The position numbers and the translations under genes are program-made. This document shows, piece after piece, positions 1 to 7,337 of a stretch of 15,995 nt of DNA (positions are counted from its first letter, which is position 1; the number at the start of each line of letters is the position of its first letter). The notes under the pieces are model-generated. The model was not told where the DNA came from. It worked only from the letters and a program-made list of their open reading frames with translations, and made no database searches. Source of the stretch: Verrucomicrobiia bacterium (GTDB taxonomy: Bacteria; Verrucomicrobiota; Verrucomicrobiia; Opitutales; Opitutaceae); NCBI GenBank assembly GCA_030424825.1, contig JAUHWE010000024.1, positions 1 to 15,995 of the forward strand, in the 5' to 3' direction.

Positions 1-1343
1 GGATCCTCACTGAAATCGGAAAAGTTGGATTCTGCTGGGGAATCGGGTGAAGATTGCGATGCCGAAGAGGCAAATGCGGCCCCCACTGAACTCTCGTAGC
101 CACCCGATCTTGCCTCAATCCCAACCGGCTCGGGAGCCGCGACAGATTCACGAAAGGCAGGGGCACTCACGTTGGCCATCATAGGCATCAGACCCAACGA
201 CTCCGCGGAAATTTTCGATCCGGCCTCAGAGAGAATGACCGATCGCTCAATTGTGTTTTGAAGTTCTCTCACATTTCCAGGCCAGGGATGAGAAGCCAGG
301 CAGCGCGTCGCGGAATCTTCAAATCCGGTGAGACTGATTCCATGTTTCCGGGCAAACTTCTGGGCAAAGGTCTTGGCCAACAAGATCACATCACCTCCCC
401 GATCTCTCAACGGGGGTACATGAATCGGAAAAACGTTCAACCGGTAATACAAATCCTGGCGGAAATCTCCTTTTTCAACCGATCTCATTAAATCGCGGTT
501 CGTCGTCGCGATCACTCGCACATCGACCTTTATGGTCTTGTTGCCCCCTACGCGCTCAAATTCGCGCTCTTGTAAAACCCGCAGGAGCTTCGCTTGAACC
601 TTCGGCGATATCTCGCTGATTTCGTCAAGAAGAATGGTTCCTCCATCGGCGAGCTCGAAGCGACCTTCCCGGCGTTGCATCGCTCCTGTAAACGCTCCTT
701 TTTCGTGCCCGAAAAACTCGCTTTCAATCAGAGTTTCCGAAATCGCCGCACAATTGACCTTAATGAAAGGCGCGTTCCGCCGGCTACTTCTTCGATAAAG
801 CTCACTGGCAACCAGCTCCTTACCCGTACCATTTTCCCCGTTTATCAAAACGGTAGCTTCTGTAGGCGCCACCTTACCCACCATTGAACGCAAATTTTCG
901 ATCGGAGCGCTCTTTCCGATCAATTCCGCCCCTTCGACGCTTTCCTGGGCAAAGAACTGGTTTACCTTAATCAGTTGACGGTAGTCCTTCGCCTTTTTCA
1001 TTAGAACGTCGATTTGCGACGAAGAAAATGGTTTGATAATGTAGTCAAACGCTCCCGAACGCATGCACTCCACAGCGGACTCAACCGTCCCGTTTCCCGT
1101 TATAATTACCACCAGCGGAGGGTCTGGCATCGTTTCGATCCGATCCAGCAACTCCGTGCCATTTCCGTCGGGCAGATGAACATCAACAAACAACAAATCA
1201 AACTCGTCCTTCTGTAGATGGTTTTCCGCTTCCTTCAAAGTCGAGACGCTGCAAACCGAGAGCCTCTTTCTTCTAAGTTGTTCTTCGAGAGCCTTTCTTA
1301 TTACAAGCTCATCGTCGAGGATGAGTATTCTTTCCACGGTCAT
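1..1343 (-). CDS. Sigma-54-dependent response regulator, NtrC family (C-terminus beyond window edge)
   Basis: This is a two-component activator of sigma-54 RNA polymerase. The 447 visible residues start at the ATG at 1343 ([12 protein letters not shown]). The receiver domain (about 1-120) has the acidic pair D10/D11, the phospho-acceptor D54 in [11 protein letters not shown], a Thr in IITGNG and a Lys in YIIKPFS. The AAA+ domain (about 135-370) has Walker A GENGTGKE (169-176, K175; Asn replaces the usual Ser), the sigma-54 contact loop GAFTGA (216-221), Walker B ILLDE (D240/E241) and [14 protein letters not shown] Ser/Pro/Ala/Glu-rich tail follows from about residue 385. The Fis-type HTH normally expected at the C-terminus would lie beyond the left edge. 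Its position next to flagellar genes suggests a FlrC/FleR/FlgR-like master regulator, but that is inference: the family identity is certain, the regulon is not. Confidence 0.95.
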   Translation of the reverse strand, partial: MTVERILILDDELVIRKALEEQLRRKRLSVCSVSTLKEAENHLQKDEFDLLFVDVHLPDGNGTELLDRIETMPDPPLVVIITGNGTVESAVECMRSGAFDYIIKPFSSSQIDVLMKKAKDYRQLIKVNQFFAQESVEGAELIGKSAPIENLRSMVGKVAPTEATVLINGENGTGKELVASELYRRSSRRNAPFIKVNCAAISETLIESEFFGHEKGAFTGAMQRREGRFELADGGTILLDEISEISPKVQAKLLRVLQEREFERVGGNKTIKVDVRVIATTNRDLMRSVEKGDFRQDLYYRLNVFPIHVPPLRDRGGDVILLAKTFAQKFARKHGISLTGFEDSATRCLASHPWPGNVRELQNTIERSVILSEAGSKISAESLGLMPMMANVSAPAFRESVAAPEPVGIEARSGGYESSVGAAFASSASQSSPDSPAESNFSDFSED

Positions 1344-1645
1344 AAACGCTTAGCTTAAGTTCCGGATATTGTAGGTTTACCTATCACAATTAATGAAAAA
1401 TCGGTCCCTCCTAAATGGGGTCCGACTTTCATAACTTAGATACAAAGCGAGAGATTGAAACAAAATCGGACCCGGTTTTTGTAAAAATAGACTCAATCTA
1501 CCCCCATTGCTCGTCCAAATATCAAATCAAGGAGATTTGGACAGCGCTCGATCATTCTCGGACAAAGTAACCCAACGAATGGACTTTCCCTTATTTCGCT
1601 CATTTACAAAGAGAAACGAATCCTACACATTCTCGCCTTACCTTA
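1344..1645. other. Divergent intergenic region with inverted repeats
   Basis: These 302 bp lie between the divergent regulator gene and pseB and hold no convincing gene. One octamer appears three times: TCGGTCCC (1401-1408), GGGTCCGA (1418-1425) and TCGGACCC (1466-1473). The last two are perfect inverted copies; the first two can form a small hairpin with one mismatch. A second perfect inverted repeat is GTCCAAAT (1513-1520) with ATTTGGAC (1535-1542). No clear sigma-28 or sigma-54 promoter was found, and pseB has no good Shine-Dalgarno sequence. The repeats could be operators for either gene. Confidence 0.45.
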
Positions 1646-2641
1646 ATGCTAAACGGGAAGACAATCATGATTACCGGTGGGACCGGTTCCTTCGGCAAGC
1701 AATGCTGCCGCGAGATTCTGACAAAATTTAAACCTGAAAAGGTGATTGTTTTTTCTCGAGATGAATTGAAGCAATCAGAAATGGCTTCAAACCCCGCCTT
1801 CGCCTCCGGGAAGATCAGATTTTTCCTAGGCGATGTTCGAGATGAACCCCGACTCAAACGAGCTATGGCGGGAGTCGACTACGTAATACACGCTGCTGCG
1901 TTAAAGCAGGTGCCTGCGGCTGAGTACAACCCCCACGAATTCATTAAGACGAATATCAATGGGGCCATGAACGTGGTTGATGCCGCGATCTCTACGGGAG
2001 TTCAGCGAGTGATCGCGCTGAGCACAGATAAGGCCGTTAACCCCGTCAACCTTTACGGAGCCACAAAACTTTGCTCCGATAAAATCTTCATCGCTGGCAA
2101 TAGCTATAGCGGTCGAATCAATACTCGGTTTTCCGTTGTTCGCTACGGCAATGTCATTGGAAGTAGAGGCTCCGTTATTCCCATTTTCTTAAAGCAGAAA
2201 GACAAAGGCTTGATAACGGTCACCAAAAAAGAGATGACGCGCTTTGTCATCTCGATCCAAGAAGGTGTGTCTTTCGCACTTCAGTCATTGGAAGATATGA
2301 TTGGAGGTGAGATTTTCATCCCGAAACTGCCGAGCTGCACGATTGGCGACCTTGCTGAAGCAATCGCTCCTGGTTGCCCGATTAAGATCATTGGGCTTCG
2401 CCCCGGAGAAAAATTGCACGAATCGTTGATCCCTGCCGACGAGGCTCACCATACGACTGAGCAAGAGAATCGCTTCGTCATACATCCGTCCAACCCCTAC
2501 TGGCAATACGACAGCGATCGGTACAAAGGAAAAATATGTCCAGAAGGATTTGGATACGACAGCTTCACCAACTCCGACAAACTCTGTATTGAGGATCTCT
2601 GCACACTTGTCGAGAAGTTCAAAAAATCGGTAGTAGACTAG
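1646..2641 (+). CDS. pseB: UDP-N-acetylglucosamine 4,6-dehydratase (inverting)
   Basis: PseB is the first enzyme of pseudaminic acid synthesis. It dehydrates UDP-GlcNAc at C4/C6 with inversion at C5 to the 4-keto-arabino-hexulose. The 331-aa protein is an extended SDR of typical length. It has the NAD(P)-binding loop GGTGSFG (11-17), the family signature AALKQVPAAEYNPHE (84-98) and the catalytic set D128/K129 in STDKAVNP with Y137xxxK141, equivalent to the D/K/Y triad of Helicobacter FlaA1. NVIGSRGSVIP and the LRPGEKLHE motif follow in the C-terminal half. The ATG at 1646 fits the family N-terminus (MLNGKTIMITGGTG), although no clear ribosome-binding site precedes it. pseI begins 13 nt downstream, so the two are probably cotranscribed. 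Confidence 0.95.
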   Translation: MLNGKTIMITGGTGSFGKQCCREILTKFKPEKVIVFSRDELKQSEMASNPAFASGKIRFFLGDVRDEPRLKRAMAGVDYVIHAAALKQVPAAEYNPHEFIKTNINGAMNVVDAAISTGVQRVIALSTDKAVNPVNLYGATKLCSDKIFIAGNSYSGRINTRFSVVRYGNVIGSRGSVIPIFLKQKDKGLITVTKKEMTRFVISIQEGVSFALQSLEDMIGGEIFIPKLPSCTIGDLAEAIAPGCPIKIIGLRPGEKLHESLIPADEAHHTTEQENRFVIHPSNPYWQYDSDRYKGKICPEGFGYDSFTNSDKLCIEDLCTLVEKFKKSVVD

Positions 2642-2654
2642 GAGCCCTAAGTTG

Positions 2655-3698
2655 ATGAGCTTGATCGATCACATCTCCGATCCCTCCAAGCCACCGCTCA
2701 TTGTCGCGGAACTCTCTGGAAACCATCACCAATGTTTTGATACAGCGAAACAAATGGTAAAACTGGCAATCGAAAGCGGTGCCGACGCCATAAAAATCCA
2801 GACCTATACCGCCGACTCGATCACCCTCCCCTCCCACTCAAAGGAGTTCATCCTCACCTCCGGAATCTGGAAAGACAGAAATCTGCATGAACTCTATCAA
2901 GAGGCCTCTACACCCTACAAATGGCATGCACCTCTTTCCGAATATGCTAACTCACTTGGCAAGCTTCTTTTTAGTACGCCATTTGACGAGAATGCGGTCG
3001 CGTTTCTCGAGTCTTCAATCAATCCGGAAATCTACAAAATCTCTTCTTTCGAAGTAAATCATATCCCTCTGTTAAAATGCGTAGCAAAAACGAGCAAGCC
3101 AGTCGTCATGAGCACCGGCATGGCTACGGAATCGGAGATCCAAGATGCTGTCGAAACGTTGAGGTCTAATGGCTGCCAGGACCTCGTTTTACTAAAATGC
3201 GTAAGTGAGTATCCAAGTAAAAATGACGGATTCCATCTTCGATCAATGAATACATTGGCGAGTAGATTCGAATGCCTAGTAGGTCTATCAGACCACACTC
3301 TGACAAACGAAGTATCCCTTGCCGCCACCGCGCTGGGGGCACGTTTGGTTGAAAAGCACTTTACCAATAGTCGACTGGATGGAGGCATTGATTCCGAATT
3401 TTCCTTGGAGCCCCAAGAGTTGCAACTACTTGTTAATCAGATTCATTCACTCCATTCTTCACTGGGATCGGATAAGATTGGCCCAACGAAGCAAGATGCC
3501 CATCAACTCCAATACCGCCGCTCAATCTACACATCCAAACCAATTAGAAAAGGAGACATTCTTTCAACAGATAATCTGAAAATCATTCGCCCCGCCCTAG
3601 GATTGGCTCCCAAGCACTGGGAAGATATTCTCGGAAAAACTGCCTCCAAAGACATAGAACAGCATTCCCCGTTGAGAACTGGTGACTGGATCAGCTGA
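2655..3698 (+). CDS. pseI: Pseudaminic acid synthase
   Basis: PseI condenses 2,4-diacetamido-2,4,6-trideoxy-L-altrose with phosphoenolpyruvate to give pseudaminic acid. It belongs to the NeuB family: a TIM barrel of about 280 residues followed by a C-terminal SAF (antifreeze-like) domain. PseI-type signatures are AELSGNHHQ (18-26), IKIQTYTADSITL, STPFDENAV, STGMA, GLSDHT and EKHFTNSRLDGGIDSEFS. The Asp-Ser-Glu-Phe-Ser stretch and the AELSGNH opening favour PseI over the legionaminic or sialic acid synthases. Two starts are adjacent, TTG at 2652 and ATG at 2655. The only Shine-Dalgarno match, GGAG at 2641-2644, overlaps the pseB stop codon and lies 7 or 10 nt away. I chose the ATG (347 aa). 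The gene meets pseG tail to tail with 50 bp between them. Confidence 0.94.
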   Translation: MSLIDHISDPSKPPLIVAELSGNHHQCFDTAKQMVKLAIESGADAIKIQTYTADSITLPSHSKEFILTSGIWKDRNLHELYQEASTPYKWHAPLSEYANSLGKLLFSTPFDENAVAFLESSINPEIYKISSFEVNHIPLLKCVAKTSKPVVMSTGMATESEIQDAVETLRSNGCQDLVLLKCVSEYPSKNDGFHLRSMNTLASRFECLVGLSDHTLTNEVSLAATALGARLVEKHFTNSRLDGGIDSEFSLEPQELQLLVNQIHSLHSSLGSDKIGPTKQDAHQLQYRRSIYTSKPIRKGDILSTDNLKIIRPALGLAPKHWEDILGKTASKDIEQHSPLRTGDWIS

Positions 3699-3748
3699 GA
3701 AGACCCACTAGGATGCCGCCAAAGGCTCCCCTGGATTTTCAGACAAGA

Positions 3749-4768
3749 TCAAAGTTTTTCGATCTCTTCCATTACCCTTTGAGTGCCTATGCAATCGACA
3801 TCAGCGTAACGAACCTTCTCAGGCTGCTCGAGCTGTCTCAACAAAGAATTCAAGGCACGGTCAAAATCAGCCTTAAAATCGTGATTCGAGTCACCGAAAA
3901 CAACGGGAAGCTTCCACTCGGTCGCAATTTTTCTGGCAGTGCGTTCTTGGTTGTCCACTACACAAATTCCAATAAAGTGGCGACTCATCGCAGCAAATTC
4001 GTAGACAGATGAGCCACATCCTATAACCCCGAAGTGGCAAAGCGATATCCAATCAGCGAGCTCTCTATCACTCAACCCAACTTCGTATTCAGACTCTGGG
4101 AATTTAGACCGCGATCCCGCTAAAGAATCTCTATTTTTTCCGTCACCTGAAACTATGAGTGGCGTGAATGGAACGCCCTCGAATAGACTTAAAGACTCCA
4201 AAACCTTCTCCGTCCAACCAAAAGGATCCGTTCCCCCAATCATAACGAGGACAGGGAGCGAATCGGAGGAAAGCCTTCTTTTTCTAGATTGCTCCTTGGA
4301 AAAAGCGCTACGCACGAGCGCATATCGCTCTCCGAGAAGACTCCTATTCGATTCGTAATTAGCGGCAGAAAGCCCCAACTCCGTATTGATTACCAAATGG
4401 ACGCCCCTCATCGACCGAATTCCCATATCGTCCAACGCAACGAGTCTGGCTCCCGGGAATCTATCAACAATTACCCGTGACTTCGCGTAAAACGAATCCA
4501 ACTCATACATCTCATCAATCAACAAAATATCCAACTGACTCCTCGAACCCAAAGCGGAATCTAAATCCAAATTTTCGCATCTGGTTATTCTGGTGAAAGA
4601 CCGGCGCTGCTCATTCGTAAGAGTCTTGGGGTCGCTTGGAGTGCAAAGTTCAGTTTCCCAACCCATTGAACGGGCACAATTACTCAAAGCTGAGCAGCGA
4701 GTAATATGCCCCCATCCATGCTCACATCCAAAACGGCAGATTATTACCATGGAACGCCTTTCCATCAT
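3749..4768 (-). CDS. pseG: UDP-2,4-diacetamido-2,4,6-trideoxy-L-altropyranose hydrolase
   Basis: PseG removes UDP from the diacetamido sugar nucleotide, releasing the free sugar used by PseI. It is a GT-B-fold hydrolase related to MurG. The N-terminal GWGHITRC (18-25 from the chosen start) contains the catalytic His H21. The UDP-binding half has VMIGGTDPFG, then GCGSSVYEFAAM and VVDNQ, as in PseG proteins. I chose the ATG at 4768 because its ATGA overlaps the pseC stop codon and GGAG sits 5 nt upstream. An ATG at 4786 would add six residues inside pseC without a ribosome-binding site. The chosen protein is 339 aa. It ends EEIEKL at a TGA, 50 bp from the end of pseI on the other strand. Overlap with pseC implies translational coupling. 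Confidence 0.9.
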   Translation of the reverse strand: MMERRSMVIICRFGCEHGWGHITRCSALSNCARSMGWETELCTPSDPKTLTNEQRRSFTRITRCENLDLDSALGSRSQLDILLIDEMYELDSFYAKSRVIVDRFPGARLVALDDMGIRSMRGVHLVINTELGLSAANYESNRSLLGERYALVRSAFSKEQSRKRRLSSDSLPVLVMIGGTDPFGWTEKVLESLSLFEGVPFTPLIVSGDGKNRDSLAGSRSKFPESEYEVGLSDRELADWISLCHFGVIGCGSSVYEFAAMSRHFIGICVVDNQERTARKIATEWKLPVVFGDSNHDFKADFDRALNSLLRQLEQPEKVRYADVDCIGTQRVMEEIEKL

Positions 4769-5952
4769 AACGACTCCGATTGACAAAACTGCTTCAATAC
4801 TTTGACGACTCGATCACGGTCGGCGTCTTTCAATGAGGGATACATAGGAAGGCTTAGACAGCCAGAATAGAAAGCTTCCGCTCCCGGATACTGAGATACG
4901 TTCAAATCGCTATAATAAGGATGCCGATACACCGGCACGTAATGCACTTGTGTTCCAATATGCTTCGCACGCAGAAAATCATAGGCCTTGCGACGCAAGT
5001 CTGAAGAACGAAAACGGATCACATATAAATGCCAAGCCAATCCCTCTTTTAACTCCGGTCGCTCAAAATGGCGCAAACATGCCTCATCGGCAAATGCATC
5101 ATGATACCGCAAGGCAATCTCCCTCCTTCTCTCCATAAAAGAATCGATCCGAAGCAACTGACTCGAACCCAAGCTCGCCTGTATATCGGTCATTCGGTAA
5201 TTCCAGCCTAGCTCATCTTGAGAGTAGGCCCAGGCTCCCTCTGACTCCAAAAGTGAATCTGGCTTTACGATTCCGTGGGATCTCAATCGTCGAACCCGTC
5301 GGGCGAGAGCCTCATCGTTTGTCAGTACCGCGCCTCCTTCACCTGTGCATATATGCTTTACTGGATGAAAGCTAAGAATCGCGGCATCGGAGTAAACGCA
5401 AGAAGCGCTTTTTACACCGTTCATGGCAGCCCCCAGGCTATGAGCGGCATCTTCTACTATAAATGATCCGTGTTTTGCCGCCAAATGGGACAAGGACTCA
5501 AGGTCGCACATTCTTCCAGTGAATGAAACAGGCACAAGGATCTTTGCTTTACCACTAGTCAATTCCGCGTTTTGTATCCCCGCTTCAAAGTGAGCTTGAT
5601 CAGACAATCCTGTACCGCCATTGACATCGCAAAATACAGGCTTGGCACCACAGTAGCGAAGGCCATTGGCAGTAGCTACAAATGTAATTGATGGAACAAT
5701 ACCCACATCCCCTTTTTCAACCCCTAATCCTTGATAAGCGAGATGGAGCGCTGCAGTACCGTTTGAAACCGCCACAGCGTATTGAGCACCCGTATATTCG
5801 CAAAGAGCATCCTGAAAGTACTCAACCCTGGGACCTTGAGTAACAAAATCGGATTTCAATGTAGAGATGACCGATTCTATATCTGAATCCTCAATACACT
5901 GACGGGCATACGGAATCCAAGGGTCGGCACTCTCATCTTCATCCGCTGGCAT
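4765..5952 (-). CDS. pseC: UDP-4-amino-4,6-dideoxy-N-acetyl-L-altrosamine transaminase
   Basis: PseC is the PLP-dependent aminotransferase that follows PseB. It transfers an amino group from glutamate to C4 of the keto sugar. The 395-aa protein is a DegT/DnrJ/EryC1/StrS-type fold-I enzyme. SNGTAAL (63-69) binds PLP phosphate, D168 in VEDAAH contacts the pyridine nitrogen, and K199 in SFHPVKHICTGEGG forms the Schiff base. SFHPVK with EGG is typical of PseC. NYRMTDIQASLG and the C-terminal HYVPVYRHPYY are also family-like. The first ten residues are acidic and precede the usual start of homology (WIPYARQCI). The gene lies 16 nt after the FliT-like gene, and this gap folds as a hairpin over its own ribosome-binding site. 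Confidence 0.94.
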   Translation of the reverse strand: MPADEDESADPWIPYARQCIEDSDIESVISTLKSDFVTQGPRVEYFQDALCEYTGAQYAVAVSNGTAALHLAYQGLGVEKGDVGIVPSITFVATANGLRYCGAKPVFCDVNGGTGLSDQAHFEAGIQNAELTSGKAKILVPVSFTGRMCDLESLSHLAAKHGSFIVEDAAHSLGAAMNGVKSASCVYSDAAILSFHPVKHICTGEGGAVLTNDEALARRVRRLRSHGIVKPDSLLESEGAWAYSQDELGWNYRMTDIQASLGSSQLLRIDSFMERRREIALRYHDAFADEACLRHFERPELKEGLAWHLYVIRFRSSDLRRKAYDFLRAKHIGTQVHYVPVYRHPYYSDLNVSQYPGAEAFYSGCLSLPMYPSLKDADRDRVVKVLKQFCQSESL

Positions 5953-5977
5953 GCCTTTTCCGAAAGGCCTAAGCCTT
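5953..5977 (-). promoter_or_regulatory. Hairpin occluding the pseC ribosome-binding site, with alternative pairing
   Basis: Read on the minus strand, the gap between the FliT-like stop codon and the pseC ATG is a perfect inverted repeat: GCCTTT (5963-5968), loop CGGA (5959-5962), AAAGGC (5953-5958). The 3' arm contains the AAGG next to the start codon. The 5' arm can instead pair with AAGGC at 5973-5977, across the stop codon of the upstream gene, giving a mutually exclusive hairpin. This would make pseC translation depend on ribosomes finishing the upstream gene. The pairing is visible; the function is inferred. Confidence 0.4.
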
Positions 5978-6352
5978 GCCTTTTAAAGAGCGGTTAGGAG
6001 CCTCGCTGATGATCGCCGATCCGTAAGCCTTCCGAATTTGAGATACGGAGCTCGCGTGTTTCGAGAGCGATTTCATTTCAGACCGATTTTGAACCATCAA
6101 AAGGTTGAGACGTTCCTCGTTTTCCTTCTCTCGAATCTGCAATCGTTCGATACGATTGTTAAAATCCTCCTTCTCTTCCAATCTCAATCGATCCTTATCA
6201 CCCAGTGCCTCCATCTCTCCAAGAAGTTTCACCTTTTTCCCTTGGATCTTTCGGATCTCGTCGAAATTCGCTTCCTTAATACAAAAGGTTTCTTTCTCGG
6301 TTAATTCCTCGTAAGCGGCTAGCAGAACAAACCTTTTTTCCATTCCAATCAT
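5969..6352 (-). CDS. Probable flagellar chaperone, FliT/FlgN-like
   Basis: This is a 127-aa, highly charged, almost entirely helical protein. A predicted coiled coil runs over about residues 12-95 (ELTEKETFCIKEANFDEI through RLQIREKENEERLNLLMVQN). The C-terminal SQIRKAYGSA resembles the tail of FlgN-type chaperones. It sits directly after fliS, in the place where fliT occurs in many fliD-fliS-fliT clusters. The likely role is to keep FliD or hook-associated proteins unfolded and deliver them to the export apparatus. There is no diagnostic motif, so the call rests on size, helix content and context. A second ATG lies three codons in (M4); neither start has a good Shine-Dalgarno sequence. A 121-bp gap separates it from fliS and holds only a weak 5-bp hairpin near 6365-6384. 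Confidence 0.6.
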   Translation of the reverse strand: MIGMEKRFVLLAAYEELTEKETFCIKEANFDEIRKIQGKKVKLLGEMEALGDKDRLRLEEKEDFNNRIERLQIREKENEERLNLLMVQNRSEMKSLSKHASSVSQIRKAYGSAIISEAPNRSLKGKA

Positions 6353-6473
6353 CTGACAAAATTTACCACATCCATTATTCTGTGGACTCAGTTTGGGAAT
6401 TTACGGATGGCAAGCAAGCTCCACCGACCAATCAAAGCGAGGATTCTCAGTCGCTAAACGCCCAATAATGATA

Positions 6474-6923
6474 CTAGGCTCGAAGGGACAGTCCTTCACC
6501 AACGCCCATTCCCGACGCTACAGGTACCGATTCCGCGTTGACCTTCTGCTTCGAAAGCATCTCTTCCCAAGCATCTCGGATTTCCGAGAAAAGTTCAATT
6601 ACCAGATCGATTGGAGCTTCCTCTTTATTGAAATTCGCTTCATTGAGTTTCATCGAGTAGAAATCATAAAGACCAAACATTCTATCTGCAAATTCGTTTC
6701 CCTTCTCGGGTCGCAGGGAACGCTGAAGCTCCCCAAATATATTTTGCGCCTTGATCAGATTATTACTGATTGTCTCGTTGCGCGATTTCACTTCCTCAAT
6801 CTCGAAACCCGTCTTTGCCCTTCGCATGGCATCCAACGCTCCATCATAGAGCATTAAAATCAAGCGCTCAGGACTGGCCGATAAGATAGCGGCTTTTTTG
6901 TACGACGCGACGTTTCGATTCAT
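6474..6923 (-). CDS. fliS: Flagellar export chaperone
   Basis: FliS binds the C-terminal helix of flagellin in the cytoplasm, prevents premature polymerisation and hands it to the export gate. The 149-aa protein has the family opening MNRNVASYKKAAILSASPER, then LILMLYDGALDAMRRA (21-36), and a four-helix-bundle pattern including the SRNETISNNLIKAQNIFGEL helix and FGLYDFYSMKLNEAN. The last 20 residues (VNAESVPVASGMGVGEGLSL) are a low-complexity extension. The start codon lacks a Shine-Dalgarno match. It is preceded by ATTAAT and AACTAAC, also found before the FlgM-like gene. The 55-bp gap to that gene contains a 7-bp inverted repeat. Confidence 0.93.
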   Translation of the reverse strand: MNRNVASYKKAAILSASPERLILMLYDGALDAMRRAKTGFEIEEVKSRNETISNNLIKAQNIFGELQRSLRPEKGNEFADRMFGLYDFYSMKLNEANFNKEEAPIDLVIELFSEIRDAWEEMLSKQKVNAESVPVASGMGVGEGLSLRA

Positions 6924-6947
6924 AAGTTAGTTGGTATTAATACGGAG

Positions 6948-6969
6948 ACTAGGACGGTTGAATCCTAGT
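6948..6969. repeat. Inverted repeat between the FlgM-like gene and fliS
   Basis: ACTAGGA (6948-6954) and TCCTAGT (6963-6969) are perfect 7-bp arms around an 8-nt loop in the 55-bp gap. No T-run follows on the minus strand, so it is not a classical terminator. It could be an mRNA processing or stabilising hairpin, or an attenuator that lowers fliS expression relative to upstream genes. Confidence 0.4.
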
Positions 6970-6978
6970 GCCCACTAC

Positions 6979-7263
6979 TTAATCTTCATCGTCAAGGGGT
7001 ACGATGAGTTTAGCAATCGAGTCGACAATTTCTTTCGAAGGATAATTCGGATCGTTCAGCAGCTCTTTTCCTCGAGCGACCACTTCCGGCCGGATCTCTG
7101 GCATACTGCGTAACGCATCTAGCTTCGACAACTCAACCTTCTCTCCGGTTGGTTTAATTTCCGCTTCAGATTCAGTCGGTGCACTCGTGCGCTTTTTCGC
7201 ATCGGTAGCGTTTATTTTCTGAGTATAGAGTTCGTTTGTTTGTGGGTGGTTATTTATATTCAT
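6979..7263 (-). CDS. flgM: FlgM-like putative anti-sigma-28 factor
   Basis: This 94-aa acidic protein has about 40 disordered N-terminal residues rich in Asn, Thr, Lys and Ser. A C-terminal helical part follows: KVELSKLDALRSM (42-54), IRPEVVARGKELLNDPNYPS (57-76) and EIVDSIAKLIV (78-88). This matches the organisation of FlgM: a flexible N-half and a C-terminal sigma-28-binding segment with VxLS, R-VxxxKxLL and a final I-D-x-IA-x-LI helix. FlgM holds FliA inactive until it is exported through the finished hook. Its place between filament-cap and chaperone genes, close to sigma-28-like promoters, supports the idea. Divergence from enteric FlgM is large, so this is a good candidate rather than a certainty. 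An unrelated small flagellar protein is the alternative. Confidence 0.6.
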   Translation of the reverse strand: MNINNHPQTNELYTQKINATDAKKRTSAPTESEAEIKPTGEKVELSKLDALRSMPEIRPEVVARGKELLNDPNYPSKEIVDSIAKLIVPLDDED

Positions 7264-7284
7264 TACGTTAGTTAGATTAATGTT

Positions 7285-7313
7285 TTATCAGGCTAATTTG
7301 TTAATTTCCTTTA
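7285..7313 (-). promoter_or_regulatory. Possible promoter upstream of the FlgM-like gene
   Basis: On the minus strand TAAAGGAA (7313-7306) is followed by GCCTGATAA (7293-7285), which resembles the sigma-28 elements TAAA and GCCGATAA. There is one extra base in the -10, and the spacer is 1-2 nt too long. It lies in the 74-bp gap after the lipoprotein gene, about 20 nt before the FlgM-like start. The region is AT-rich and could instead be read as a sigma-70 promoter (TTAACA, 17 nt, ATTAAT). Weak evidence. Confidence 0.25.
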
Positions 7314-7337
7314 AAAACGACTCTCTCCTGATGAACT

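Noticed and set aside
258..1217. Several plus-strand open frames in the first 1.2 kb
   Set aside because: They lie opposite the continuous, well-conserved response-regulator reading frame.
1507..1731. A 74-aa plus-strand open frame before and overlapping pseB
   Set aside because: It overlaps the start of the clear pseB gene in another frame, and its sequence has no protein-like pattern I recognise.
3699..3748. A bidirectional terminator between the convergent pseI and pseG genes
   Set aside because: The 50 bp hold only a 3-bp GCC/GGC pairing and no T-run, so no hairpin can be supported.
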